Assembly: GCA_029057255.1 (NCBI GenBank)
Contig: JAICZO010000461.1
Span: forward strand, 1-32,338
Reading direction: 5' to 3'
Source of the DNA: Muribaculaceae bacterium
Lineage (GTDB): Bacteria > Bacteroidota > Bacteroidia > Bacteroidales > Muribaculaceae
Length of the DNA stretch: 32,338 nucleotides
Shown here in pieces: positions 8,642-17,841 of this stretch. Each line of letters starts with the position of its first letter. Positions within the stretch are counted from its first letter, which is position 1. Position numbers and translations under genes: made by a program. The notes under the pieces were generated by a model, which saw nothing but the letters and a program-made list of their open reading frames with translations, made no database searches and was not told the DNA's origin.

Positions 8642-10012
8642 ATGGAAAAAATCAACACATCGCATCCCCGCCGCCTTGTAGTGCTTGGCGCGGGCGAAAG
8701 CGGATTCGGCGCCGCCATCCTCGGCAAAGATCTCGGCATGGATGTATTCCTGAGCGACAGCGGCAGCATCGCCGAGCGCTACCGCAGCCGCCTTGTCAGC
8801 GAGGGCATAGCCTTCGAGGAAGGCGGGCACACTATGGAGCGCATCCTCGCCGCCGACGAGATTGTCAAGAGCCCCGGCATACCCCTTGACGCCCCCGTCG
8901 TGCTCGCTGCCGTGGCCAAGAACATCCCCGTAATCAGCGAGATTGAGTTCGCAGGGCGTTTCACCGACTCCAAGATGGTGTGTATAACAGGCTCCAACGG
9001 CAAGACTACCACAACGATGCTCATACACCATATCCTGACCCGTGCCGGCATCGATGCCTCACTGGCCGGAAACATCGGCAACAGCCTTGCCTACCAGGTA
9101 GCCCGCGACCCGCACAAGGTATATGTCGTGGAGCTGAGCAGCTTCCAGCTCGACAACATGTACGACTTCAAGGCCAATATCGCCGTGCTGCTGAACATAA
9201 CCCCCGACCATCTCGACCGCTACGGCTACGTGATGCAGAACTACGTCAACGCCAAGTTCCGCATCCTGCAGAACATGACACGCTCCGACGCCTTCATCTT
9301 CTGGAAAGATGACCCCGTCATCAGCGAGCAGCTGCGCCATGTATGCACCGAAGCGCGCATGCTGCCCTTCTCGGAGCACCGCGAGGAAGAGTCGGCCGCA
9401 TACATCGACGCCGAGAACGAGCTGATATTCAACACTCCCGGCGGCACATCGCTGTCGATGCCCCGTGCCGACCTTGCGCTCAACGGTCTGCACAACGTGT
9501 TCAACTCTATGGCTGCCGGCCTGTCGGCATGTATCTGCAACGTGAGCAAGGAGGACATCCGCGCCGCGCTCTCCGACTTCTCCGGAGTGGAGCACCGTCT
9601 CGAAGCGGTGGCCGACATCGACGGCGTGCACTGGATCAACGACTCCAAGGCCACAAATGTCAACTCGTGCTACTATGCCCTCGAGGCCATGAAGACGCCC
9701 ACAGTCCTCATCCTCGGCGGCAAAGACAAGGGCAACGACTACTCCGAGATACTCCCGCTGGTAAAAGACAAGGTCAAGGCCATTGTGGCCATGGGCAAGG
9801 ACAACGCCAAGATTGTCGAGTTCTTCAGCGGACAGGTACCCGAGATTGTCGACACCCACTCGCTTGCCGACGCCGTCGAGGCTTGCCGCCGTCTTGCCGT
9901 CAGCGGCGATACAGTGCTGCTGTCGCCCTGCTGTGCCAGCTTCGACCTTTTCTCGAGCTACGAGGACCGCGGCCGCAAGTTCAAGGACGCTGTCCGCAGC
10001 CTTATAAAATAA
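8642..10012 (+). CDS. murD: UDP-MurNAc-L-alanine:D-glutamate ligase
   Basis: A 456-residue Mur ligase that adds D-Glu to UDP-MurNAc-L-Ala. The N-terminal Rossmann-like domain opens with VVLGAGESGFGAAIL. The P-loop is GSNGKTT at 117-123, followed by GNIGNSLAYQV and the ELSSFQLDNM block characteristic of MurD. NITPDHLDRYG and the C-terminal HRLEAVADIDGVHWINDSKATN and LLSPCCASFDLFSSYEDRG motifs are all present. The start is preceded only by an AT-rich run with no clear ribosome-binding site, typical for the phylum. 22 nt to ftsW. Confidence 0.97.
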   Translation: MEKINTSHPRRLVVLGAGESGFGAAILGKDLGMDVFLSDSGSIAERYRSRLVSEGIAFEEGGHTMERILAADEIVKSPGIPLDAPVVLAAVAKNIPVISEIEFAGRFTDSKMVCITGSNGKTTTTMLIHHILTRAGIDASLAGNIGNSLAYQVARDPHKVYVVELSSFQLDNMYDFKANIAVLLNITPDHLDRYGYVMQNYVNAKFRILQNMTRSDAFIFWKDDPVISEQLRHVCTEARMLPFSEHREEESAAYIDAENELIFNTPGGTSLSMPRADLALNGLHNVFNSMAAGLSACICNVSKEDIRAALSDFSGVEHRLEAVADIDGVHWINDSKATNVNSCYYALEAMKTPTVLILGGKDKGNDYSEILPLVKDKVKAIVAMGKDNAKIVEFFSGQVPEIVDTHSLADAVEACRRLAVSGDTVLLSPCCASFDLFSSYEDRGRKFKDAVRSLIK

Positions 10013-10034
10013 CCACCTCTATCCCGCATATACG

Positions 10035-11387
10035 ATGGAATACTCTCTTCATGAAGGTACCGCAACAGCTCCGGCCGACACAACCGCCACCGCCGAAGTG
10101 AAGCCCCGCGTGCGCACCGACCACCATATCTGGGGCACATACATCCTGCTTGTGCTCGTGGCGCTCGTCGAGCTTTTCTCCGCCTCGATACAGGAGGTGT
10201 CGGACAACAGCATCTTCAACCCCGTGCTGCGCCACGGCGGATTCATCGCCGCCGGCCTGGTACTGATGCTGCTGCTGCAGAAGATACACTACCGCCACAT
10301 CTACCGCGCCATACCCTGCTTTGTGGTGCTGTGTATAGGCATGATGCTGGCCGTCAGGGTCGTGGGCACCGAAGTCAACGGCGCCATGAGGGCCATACGC
10401 ATTGCCGGAGTGCCGGTGCTGCCGGCTGAGTTCATGAAGCTCGGCGCGGCTCTGGGCATGGCATGGATTCTCACCAAGAACCAGGTCAAGGGGCGCCGCG
10501 ACGTCACCCGCAAGGGCCTGTGGCTCTGCATGGGATTCATGGGCGTCTGCTCGGCGCTGCTCTTCTCGCAGGGTCTGTCCAACACTATCGTCGTCGTCTG
10601 CATCTGCTACTCGATGATGCTCGTCGGCGGCATGGGATGGCGCAAGTTCATGACGGCCGTCGCCATAGGCGTCGTCGTGGGCGGTCTCGCCCTCGGCCTC
10701 AAGACAGCCGTGAAGAAAAACGTGCCTCTCACGCCCCAGCAGGAGAGGGTGATAACACTCAACAAGGAGGGCGGCGACGAAGGCCGTGCCGACGGTCGCG
10801 GAAATGTGTGGCGCGAGCGTGTCAAGCAGCACTTCCGCGGCGACAAGCACAAAGGCCCCTTCACGACCGAGCACCAGCAGGAGTACCTCAGCTACATAGC
10901 GCAGGCACACGGCGGTCTCTTCGGCGTCGGCATAGGACGCTCGCGCGAGAACGCACGTCTGCCGCTTGCCTTCTCCGACTATATCTTTGCCATCATCATC
11001 GAGGAGTTGGGCCTCTTTGTGGGGCTCGGCATACTTGTGTGCTATATGTGGATACTGGGGCGCAGCGCCAAGCTGACGATGCGCTTCAAGCAGACCATGC
11101 CCGGAGTGCTCGTCATGGGATGCGCCTTTGTGGTGGTCTTCCAGGCCCTGTACCACATGGCCATTGTCTCGGGCGTGTTCCCCGTCTCGGGGCAGCCCCT
11201 GCCTCTGATATCGAAGGGAGGCATCTCGGTCATCGCCACATCGCTCGCCTTCGGCGTCATGCTCAGCGTGGCCCGTCATGCCGTGCGCACCACCGACACC
11301 AAGGCCGAGCAGCGTCAGGAGCAGGAAATTCTGCCCGAAGATGCCCGCAGTGTAAACCCTTCGATAACCGACGTTGTTGAAGAATAA
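10035..11387 (+). CDS. ftsW: Septal peptidoglycan glycosyltransferase FtsW (SEDS family)
   Basis: A 450-residue polytopic SEDS protein that polymerises lipid II at the septum with FtsI. Conserved blocks: GAMRAIRIAGVPVLPAEFMK, a large extracytoplasmic loop at about 230-305, LPLAFSDYIFAIIIEELG with the predicted catalytic Asp315, and GQPLPLISKGGIS near the last helices. The large loop is long and basic (LTPQQERVITLNKEGG, VKQHFRGDKHKG). A roughly 30-residue cytoplasmic N-terminus precedes the first helix, and a charged tail follows the last. Position between murD and murG is standard. The division-specific name rests on dcw context, since RodA is a close paralogue. Confidence 0.95.
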   Translation: MEYSLHEGTATAPADTTATAEVKPRVRTDHHIWGTYILLVLVALVELFSASIQEVSDNSIFNPVLRHGGFIAAGLVLMLLLQKIHYRHIYRAIPCFVVLCIGMMLAVRVVGTEVNGAMRAIRIAGVPVLPAEFMKLGAALGMAWILTKNQVKGRRDVTRKGLWLCMGFMGVCSALLFSQGLSNTIVVVCICYSMMLVGGMGWRKFMTAVAIGVVVGGLALGLKTAVKKNVPLTPQQERVITLNKEGGDEGRADGRGNVWRERVKQHFRGDKHKGPFTTEHQQEYLSYIAQAHGGLFGVGIGRSRENARLPLAFSDYIFAIIIEELGLFVGLGILVCYMWILGRSAKLTMRFKQTMPGVLVMGCAFVVVFQALYHMAIVSGVFPVSGQPLPLISKGGISVIATSLAFGVMLSVARHAVRTTDTKAEQRQEQEILPEDARSVNPSITDVVEE

Positions 11388-11399
11388 AATACTACGATT

Positions 11400-12554
11400 A
11401 TGAAAAATGACAATAAAGCCGGGCGGCAGGCGAGAGCGCTGAGAGTGCTCATCAGCGGCGGAGGCACCGGCGGACACATATTCCCCGCGCTGTCGATAGC
11501 CGATGCCGTCGAGCGCGAGTTCCCGGGCGCCGAGATTCTCTTTGTCGGTGCAGAGAACCGTATGGAGATGCAGCGTGTGCCTGCGGCCGGTTACGACATA
11601 GTCGGCCTGCCCGTGTGCGGCTTCGACCGCAACCGCCTGTGGCGCAACTTCGGTGTGATTGTCAAGCTCTTCAAGAGCATGCGCATGGCACGCCGCATAG
11701 TGCGCGACTTCAAGCCCGACGTGGCTGTCGGCGTGGGCGGCTATGCCAGCGGCCCCACACTCAAGGCCGCGCAGCGCGCCGGCGTCCCGACCGTCATCCA
11801 GGAGCAGAACTCCTATGCAGGCGTCACCAACAAGCTGCTTGCCTCACGTGCCGACCGCATATGCGTGGCATATCCCGGCATGGAGAAATTCTTCCCTGCC
11901 GAGAAGATTGTCATGACCGGCAACCCCGTCCGCAAGGCCATTCTCGAGCCGGGCATGACCCGACAGGAGGCCAAGGCCAAGCTCGGCTTCGACCCCGACA
12001 TGCCGCTCGTGCTTGTTGTCGGCGGCAGCCTCGGCGCACGCACGCTCAACAACGCCATGCTCAAGGCGATAGACTCCGGCGAGGCCGCTAAGGTGTCGTT
12101 CGGCATCATGTGGCAGTGCGGCTCGCGCGACCGCGCACGCTGCGAGGAAGCTGTCAGGGACACGCTGCCCGACAACGTCCGTCTCTCCGAATTCATATCC
12201 GACATGGCGACGGCCTATTGTGCCGCCGACCTTGTGGTGTCGCGTGCCGGTGCAGGTACCATCAGCGAGCTCGAGCTCCTCGGCAAGCCCGCCGTGCTCG
12301 TGCCCTCGCCCAACGTGGCCGAAGACCACCAGCGGCATAACGCCCAGGCCCTGGCCGAGCGTGGCGCCGCCGCAATGGTGCTCGACATCGACGCCGAGGC
12401 TCAGCTGTGGCGCAACATATGCACCATAGTCGAGAATCCCGAGACTCTGCGCCTGCTGTCAGAGAACATCTCGGCTCTGGCACTGCGCGACAGCGACAGG
12501 CAGATTGTCAACACCATAGCAGGCCTGCTCAAGAACAGAGAAATGAACCAATGA
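11400..12554 (+). CDS. murG: Undecaprenyl-PP-MurNAc-pentapeptide GlcNAc transferase (lipid II synthase)
   Basis: A 384-residue GT-B glycosyltransferase at the inner face of the cytoplasmic membrane that adds GlcNAc to lipid I. The N-domain glycine-rich loop GGGTGGH is at 20-26. GVGGYASGPTLKAA and VIQEQNSYAGVTNKLLA are the acceptor-site blocks. The C-domain shows VVGGSLGARTLN and the UDP-GlcNAc signature LVVSRAGAGTISELELLGKPAVLVPSP. Residues 1-14 form a short basic tail ahead of the fold. It starts 12 nt after ftsW and ends 7 nt before murC. Confidence 0.97.
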   Translation: MKNDNKAGRQARALRVLISGGGTGGHIFPALSIADAVEREFPGAEILFVGAENRMEMQRVPAAGYDIVGLPVCGFDRNRLWRNFGVIVKLFKSMRMARRIVRDFKPDVAVGVGGYASGPTLKAAQRAGVPTVIQEQNSYAGVTNKLLASRADRICVAYPGMEKFFPAEKIVMTGNPVRKAILEPGMTRQEAKAKLGFDPDMPLVLVVGGSLGARTLNNAMLKAIDSGEAAKVSFGIMWQCGSRDRARCEEAVRDTLPDNVRLSEFISDMATAYCAADLVVSRAGAGTISELELLGKPAVLVPSPNVAEDHQRHNAQALAERGAAAMVLDIDAEAQLWRNICTIVENPETLRLLSENISALALRDSDRQIVNTIAGLLKNREMNQ

Positions 12555-12561
12555 CCAACAG

Positions 12562-13941
12562 ATGAATCCCGAAAGAGTATATTTTGTAGGCATCGGCGGC
12601 ATCGGCATGGCCGCCCTTGCAAGATACTATATGTCGCTCGGCCTTCCCGTGGCCGGATATGACCGCACCCCCACACCCCTGACCGCCGAGCTCGAGGCCG
12701 AGGGCGCCGCTGTCAGCTTTGCCGACAGCATGGACGCCGTGCCCGAGGCATTCCGCCGGGCAGAGGGCACACTTGTGGTGTATACGCCCGCCGTGCCCGC
12801 CAGCAATGTGCCGCTGTCGTTCTTCCGCAGCGAGGGCTTCGACGTGCGCAAGCGTGCCTACGTCCTCGGACAGGTGACCCGCAGCAGCAAGGGCCTGTGC
12901 TTCGCCGGCACCCACGGCAAGACCACGACATCGTCGATGGCGGCGCATGTGCTGCACAGCGGCGACACCGGATGCAACGCCTTCCTCGGCGGCATCCTCA
13001 AGGGCTACAACAGCAATCTCATGCTCTCGGCCACATCGCCCTACAGCGTGATAGAGGCCGACGAGTACGACCGCTCCTTCCATCAGCTCACACCCTATAT
13101 AGCCGTCATCACGGCCACCGACCCCGACCATCTCGACATCTACGGCACCGAAGAGGCATACCTTGAGAGCTTCGCCCACTTCACAAGCCTCATCCGCCCC
13201 GACGGCGCCCTTGTGGTGCACACGGGTCTCAAGCTCGTGCCCCGTCCTGCCGAGGGCGTGCGCGTCTATACCTACGGCCGCGGCGACGGAGACTTCCACG
13301 CCGCCAACGTCCGCACCGGCGACGGCACAATCTTCTTCGACTTCGTCTATCCCGGCGGTGTCATGACCGACATAGAGCTTGGCGTGCCTGTCGATGTCAA
13401 TGTCGACAACGCCGTGGCAGCCCTCGCTGCCGTATGGCTCACCGGCACACTCACCGAGGAGCTTGCCCGGAAGGCCATCTCGACCTACCCCGGTGTCGAG
13501 CGCCGCTTCGAGTTCCATCTCAAGGAGAAAGGCCCGGCCGGACGTGCCGTCATCGACGACTATGCCCATCACCCCGACGAGCTCAGGCGCTCGATCGAAT
13601 CGGTGCGCGCCCTCTATCCCGGACGCCGCCTCACCGTAGCCTTCCAGCCTCATCTCTACACCCGTACGCGCGACTTCGCGCCCGAGTTCGCCGAGGCACT
13701 GTCGATGGCCGACGAGGTGCTGCTCATCGACATCTATCCCGCCCGCGAGGAGCCTATCGAGGGCGTCACGTCGAAAATAATCTTCGACCGCATAAAAATC
13801 GACGACAAAGTGATGATTTCTAAGGAAGATTTTGTCGGTACGATGAAAAATCGTAACTTTGAAATCCTTTTGACCGTGGGCGCGGGCGACCTTAGTTTCG
13901 AGGTTCCCCGGCTTGTGAAAGAAATAGCGACCGATGAGTAG
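12562..13941 (+). CDS. murC: UDP-MurNAc:L-alanine ligase
   Basis: A 459-residue Mur ligase adding the first amino acid, L-Ala, to UDP-MurNAc. The N-terminus shows VYFVGIGGIGMAALARYY (UDP-binding). The P-loop is GTHGKTT at 116-122, where the His is typical of MurC. EADEYDRSFHQLTP, TDPDHLDIYG and, in the C-domain, IDDYAHHPDEL and AFQPHLYTRT are present. Its last codons overlap the start of ftsQ by 8 nt. Base composition drops towards AT at the very 3' end (13790-13930), where the codons use more A and T than the rest of the gene. Confidence 0.97.
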   Translation: MNPERVYFVGIGGIGMAALARYYMSLGLPVAGYDRTPTPLTAELEAEGAAVSFADSMDAVPEAFRRAEGTLVVYTPAVPASNVPLSFFRSEGFDVRKRAYVLGQVTRSSKGLCFAGTHGKTTTSSMAAHVLHSGDTGCNAFLGGILKGYNSNLMLSATSPYSVIEADEYDRSFHQLTPYIAVITATDPDHLDIYGTEEAYLESFAHFTSLIRPDGALVVHTGLKLVPRPAEGVRVYTYGRGDGDFHAANVRTGDGTIFFDFVYPGGVMTDIELGVPVDVNVDNAVAALAAVWLTGTLTEELARKAISTYPGVERRFEFHLKEKGPAGRAVIDDYAHHPDELRRSIESVRALYPGRRLTVAFQPHLYTRTRDFAPEFAEALSMADEVLLIDIYPAREEPIEGVTSKIIFDRIKIDDKVMISKEDFVGTMKNRNFEILLTVGAGDLSFEVPRLVKEIATDE

Positions 13942-14776
13942 ACAGTCCGTTCTGATGTGTGTCCTTTCTATTGTCATGGCAGTGTATATGTGCTTTGCCA
14001 TGACCGTTACGGCACGCATGTCTGACAAAGACACACTCACCGGAATGGACGTGCGACTCTCCGACCCCGACTCGCGCTTCGTCAACGCGCGCGATGTCGT
14101 CATCGAGACAGGCATCGACCCCGACACACTCTCGCGCTGCCTGCGCCGCGACTTCGACCTTCGCTCTCTCGAGGAGCGCCTCAATGCCTCCGACAAGCTG
14201 CAGGACGCCAACGTCACCATCAGCTCCAAGGGGCGGCTCAAGGTCGATGTCACGCCTATGGTGCCCGTGGCGCGTGTCTTCGAGCCGGGCAAGCCGTCAT
14301 ACTACATCAACGCCACGGGCAAGCGCATCTCCGCCGAGCTGCGCTACCATGTGGACGTGCCTGTGCTCGTGGGCACGTTCGACAGCGTCTACCCCGCCCG
14401 CAGGCTGCTCCCTCTTCTCGACTATATCGCCACACACCCCAAGGCCGGAGCCATGGTGGCGACCGTCACCCAGGAGCGCGACGGCAACATCATCCTCGTG
14501 CCCAACATCGTGGGGCATGTGGTGAACTTTGGCGACACGTCGCGGGTGAGCGAGAAATTCGCACTCCTGCGCGCATTCTACCGCAGCGTGGCACCCTCGA
14601 AAGGCTGGCACACATACGACACCATAGCCGTCAAATGGCGCGGCCAGGTCGTGGCGACACGCCGCAACAAGGCCCTGCCGCCGCTCCCGCTGCCTACAGT
14701 CGAGGAGCAGACAGGTGTCCTCGACATAAATGACAACGAAACCGTGGCAAAAGCCTCTGACGAGGAAAATGCCTGA
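13934..14776 (+). CDS. ftsQ: Cell division protein FtsQ/DivIB
   Basis: A 280-residue bitopic protein. One membrane helix lies near the N-terminus (residues 6-26) with almost no cytoplasmic tail. A POTRA-like region follows (VRLSDPDSRFVNARDVVIETG, then SLEERLNASDKLQDANVTISSKGRLKVDVTPMVPVARV), then the FtsQ beta domain to about 235 and a low-complexity tail. FtsQ bridges FtsL and the FtsW-FtsI synthase. The call rests on this architecture and on its place between murC and ftsA; sequence identity to E. coli FtsQ is expected to be low. The start overlaps murC by 8 nt. Confidence 0.92.
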   Translation: MSRQSVLMCVLSIVMAVYMCFAMTVTARMSDKDTLTGMDVRLSDPDSRFVNARDVVIETGIDPDTLSRCLRRDFDLRSLEERLNASDKLQDANVTISSKGRLKVDVTPMVPVARVFEPGKPSYYINATGKRISAELRYHVDVPVLVGTFDSVYPARRLLPLLDYIATHPKAGAMVATVTQERDGNIILVPNIVGHVVNFGDTSRVSEKFALLRAFYRSVAPSKGWHTYDTIAVKWRGQVVATRRNKALPPLPLPTVEEQTGVLDINDNETVAKASDEENA

Positions 14777-14824
14777 TAAAATACCATACGTCTCTTCTTC
14801 TTTCACCCTCCAAGCATACAGGCA

Positions 14825-16408
14825 ATGGAACCAAGAACAATCGTCGCAATAGAAATAGCATCGTCCAAGATAAAAGGTGCAGTCGGCGCCGTCGGTCCAG
14901 ACGGCAAGATGACTGTGCTCGCTGTCGAGGAAATACCCGGCATCAATAACGTGCGCTACGGCCGCATACAGAACATCCGAGAAGTATCGGGCGCTGTCAA
15001 CGAGATTGTGCGCCGCCTCGAGAACGCTCCCGGTGTGGCGCCGCGGAGAGTCAGGGCGATGGCGGTCGGCATAGGCGGACGCTCGCTGACGGCCGTCCCC
15101 GCGAAGGCCGCCCTCAAGTTCCCGCACGAGTGCGAGATTACCGAGAGCCAGGTGCAGCGACTGATGTTCGAGGCCACACGCGACTTCATGGGCGACAAGA
15201 ACATCGAGGCCACCGTGCCCCGCATGTTCTACGTCAACAACGCCGCCATGAAAAAGGCTGTCGGTACCTACGGCGAGACGCTCAGGGGCGAATTCATGCT
15301 GCTCACCTGCGGCAAGGAGACGCGACAGAATCTCGACCGACTGAAGTTCGACACCGTCGACCGCGACGATGTGCTCTATGTGCTGCGTGCCACCGCCGTG
15401 GCCGACCTCGCCCTCACCGCCGACGAGCGCGAACTCGGCTGTGCACTGGTGGACTTCGGCGCCGAGACCACAACGGTGTCGGTATACAAGGACGGCATGC
15501 TCGCCTTCCTCTGCACCATACCGATGGGCTCGCGCCTCATAACGCTTGACCTTATGGCAGGCCTCGGCATCACCGAGGAGGCTGCCGAAAACTATAAGCT
15601 CACTCTCGGCACTCTCGCCGATGCCGCCCGCAAGGGTGAGAGCAACCCCAACGCCGACGAAGTCAACGACTACGTCCGTGCGCGCGCCGGAGAGATTGCC
15701 GCAAACATCCTCAACCAGATAGAGCTGTCGGGCTACAACGCCGAGACTCTGTCGAATATCGTGCTTGTCGGCGGCGGTGCCAAGCTGCCCGACTTCGCCG
15801 CGCTCCTCGGCAGCCAGTGCAAGCTGCCCGTCCGCGTGGCCTCGATGCCCGGCGACATAGCGTTCCGCGTGGCAGGCCGCAACAATGCCGACAACATCGA
15901 CATCGTGGCGCTGCTCATGGCCGCCGCACGCCGCCCCGAGTGGTCGTGCCTGACCGTGCCCGCGCCTCCGCGCCCCGAGCCTGTGGCTGTTGTGGCCGAT
16001 GTCGACGACGAGGACGTTGTCGAAGTCGACGACGAGGAAGAAATCGAGGAAGAGCGCCCCGAGCCTGCCCGTCACGCCGGCCCGCGCAAGCCCCCGTCGG
16101 AGGACGACGATGACCTGCTCGATGACGACGATGACGAGGAAGAGGAGGAAAGCGGCTCGACACGCCGCCGCGGACTCGGCGGTTTCTTCCGCTTCAAGCG
16201 ACGCCACGACGAAGAGACTGCCCCTGTCGAGGATGACGACGAGGACGACAGCGACGACCCCTTCGGAGGCGACGAGGCTGACGACGACGAGGACGATATC
16301 GTCGAGAACGACGACCACTTCGTGCAGACAAAGAACCGCCTGAGCAACATCCGCGACAAGTTCATCAACATCTTCAAGAGCGAGGATGCCGACGACGACA
16401 ATTACTGA
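14825..16408 (+). CDS. ftsA: Cell division actin homologue FtsA with long acidic linker
   Basis: A 527-residue protein that tethers FtsZ to the membrane. Residues 1-380 are the actin-fold core: phosphate-binding block VAIEIASSKIKGAVGAV, the SHS2/1C region, LGCALVDFGAETTTVSVY (phosphate 2) and SNIVLVGGGAKLPDF (adenosine block). Residues about 388-498 are a low-complexity Asp/Glu linker interrupted by a basic patch (STRRRGLGGFFRFKRRHDEE). The end, KNRLSNIRDKFINIFKS, can form an amphipathic helix and is the likely membrane-targeting sequence. Standard FtsA is roughly 410-430 residues, so the linker accounts for the extra length. 48 nt after ftsQ, 53 nt before ftsZ. Confidence 0.95.
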   Translation: MEPRTIVAIEIASSKIKGAVGAVGPDGKMTVLAVEEIPGINNVRYGRIQNIREVSGAVNEIVRRLENAPGVAPRRVRAMAVGIGGRSLTAVPAKAALKFPHECEITESQVQRLMFEATRDFMGDKNIEATVPRMFYVNNAAMKKAVGTYGETLRGEFMLLTCGKETRQNLDRLKFDTVDRDDVLYVLRATAVADLALTADERELGCALVDFGAETTTVSVYKDGMLAFLCTIPMGSRLITLDLMAGLGITEEAAENYKLTLGTLADAARKGESNPNADEVNDYVRARAGEIAANILNQIELSGYNAETLSNIVLVGGGAKLPDFAALLGSQCKLPVRVASMPGDIAFRVAGRNNADNIDIVALLMAAARRPEWSCLTVPAPPRPEPVAVVADVDDEDVVEVDDEEEIEEERPEPARHAGPRKPPSEDDDDLLDDDDDEEEEESGSTRRRGLGGFFRFKRRHDEETAPVEDDDEDDSDDPFGGDEADDDEDDIVENDDHFVQTKNRLSNIRDKFINIFKSEDADDDNY

Positions 16409-16461
16409 TTCCACAAGATAATACACGACTCTCCTTACCCCCTATATAAACAAGACAGATC

Positions 16462-17841
16462 ATGACCCCTGAAGATCCCAATCTCATAGAACAATACCAC
16501 AACTCTCCCGACGGCAGTGTGCCCGATGCTCCCGGCATTATCGCCATGGGTGTCGGCGGCGGCGGATGTAACGCTGTGGCATACATGCACAGCCAGGGTG
16601 TGCGCGGCGTCGACTTTGTCGTGCTCAACACTGACGACCAGGCTCTGAAGCCTCTGCCTGTGGCAACGAAAGTTCTTCTCGGCCCGAAACTCTGCGGAGG
16701 CTTCGGTGCGGGAGGTAAGCCTGAAGTAGGCGAGGCTGCGGCGCAGGAGAGTATACCCGAGATAGAGAAGCTGCTGACACCCAACGTCAAGATGGTGTTT
16801 GTCACCGCAGGTATGGGCGGCGGTACCGGTACAGGCGGCGCTCCCGTAGTTGCCGGCGTGGCCAAGCGCAAGAAGATTCTTACCGTCGGCATCGTCACTA
16901 TACCCTTCTTCTTCGAGGGCATGAAGAAAATAACAAGCGCCATCGACGGCGCCGCAAGGCTCCAGCAGAATGTCGACGCCATGCTCGTTATCAACAACGA
17001 CCGTCTCGGCACGATATACCCCAACATGGAGTGGAGCGAGGCCTTCACAAAGGCCGACGACATCCTCACCACGGCGGCGCGCACCATCTCCGACATGGTG
17101 ACCACGCTTGCAAATATCAACATTGATATGCGAGACGTCGATACCTGTCTGCGCGACGGCCGCACAGCCCTCATATCGGTGGGCTACGGCGAGGGTCCGC
17201 AGGGCACCCGCATGACGCAGGCAATCAAGAACGCGCTGCACTCGCCGCTGCTGTGCGACACCGACATCATGTCGGCCAAGGAGCTGCTCTTCGCATTCTA
17301 TATCTCGCACAAAATCGATCCGCCACTGAGCGTGACCGAGGCAACCGAGGCCAACCGCCTTGTAGAGGAAATCAACAAGCATGTCCACATCAAGTTCGGA
17401 TGGGGATACGACGACACCCTCGACAACAAAATCAAGTTCACCATCCTCGCGTCGGGCTTCGACGTGTCGGTGGAGACCGGCGGCTCGCGCATCGAAGTCA
17501 TCGAGGGCAACCATCAGGAAGTTGTCGAAGTGGAGAAGAACGTCGACGAGCGCATCGCCGCGGCATACGGCAAGGACAAGGTCGAGGACTTCACCCGCCG
17601 TCAGGAGACACAGAACTACTTCGTGCTCACCCCCGAGCAGCTCGACGACGACGAGGCCATAGACATGGTCGAGAGCTCGCCCGCCTTCAAGCGCGACAAG
17701 CGCAAGGCTGCCGCCTCGATGCACCGCAGCGAGCAGGCACGCCAGCTGTCGCAGCAGTCCCGCCAGGGCGACGCCGACCATCAGCAGCCGCAGCGCGACA
17801 ATTCCGCCAACCGCATATTCTTCTCGGCAGATGACCGCTAA
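16462..17841 (+). CDS. ftsZ: Cell division GTPase FtsZ
   Basis: A 459-residue tubulin homologue that forms the Z-ring. GTP-binding features: IIAMGVGGGGCNAV at the N-terminus, LNTDDQAL, the signature GMGGGTGTGGAPVVA near 116-130, and the T7 loop NIDMRD with Asp222 and Asp225, which activates GTP hydrolysis in the neighbouring subunit. The C-terminal domain runs to about 350. A Gln/Arg/Asp-rich linker follows, ending in the short conserved-type peptide NRIFFSADDR, the likely FtsA-contact site. The last 11 nt overlap the start of the sirtuin gene in another frame. Confidence 0.98.
   Translation: MTPEDPNLIEQYHNSPDGSVPDAPGIIAMGVGGGGCNAVAYMHSQGVRGVDFVVLNTDDQALKPLPVATKVLLGPKLCGGFGAGGKPEVGEAAAQESIPEIEKLLTPNVKMVFVTAGMGGGTGTGGAPVVAGVAKRKKILTVGIVTIPFFFEGMKKITSAIDGAARLQQNVDAMLVINNDRLGTIYPNMEWSEAFTKADDILTTAARTISDMVTTLANINIDMRDVDTCLRDGRTALISVGYGEGPQGTRMTQAIKNALHSPLLCDTDIMSAKELLFAFYISHKIDPPLSVTEATEANRLVEEINKHVHIKFGWGYDDTLDNKIKFTILASGFDVSVETGGSRIEVIEGNHQEVVEVEKNVDERIAAAYGKDKVEDFTRRQETQNYFVLTPEQLDDDEAIDMVESSPAFKRDKRKAAASMHRSEQARQLSQQSRQGDADHQQPQRDNSANRIFFSADDR

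Noticed and set aside
10002..11477. Long minus-strand frame opposite ftsW
   Set aside because: The His/Ala/Glu-rich translation has no domain pattern; the sense strand carries all SEDS motifs.
13790..13941. Possible frameshift at the AT-richer 3' end of murC
   Set aside because: The frame stays open with a normal MurC C-terminus (LLTVGAGDLS) and joins ftsQ by a plain 8-nt overlap.
12529..16426. Very long minus-strand open frames opposite murC, ftsQ and ftsA (up to about 700 codons)
   Set aside because: They lie exactly antisense to recognised genes, their translations are low-complexity with no family motif, and GC-rich third positions leave few stops on the opposite strand.
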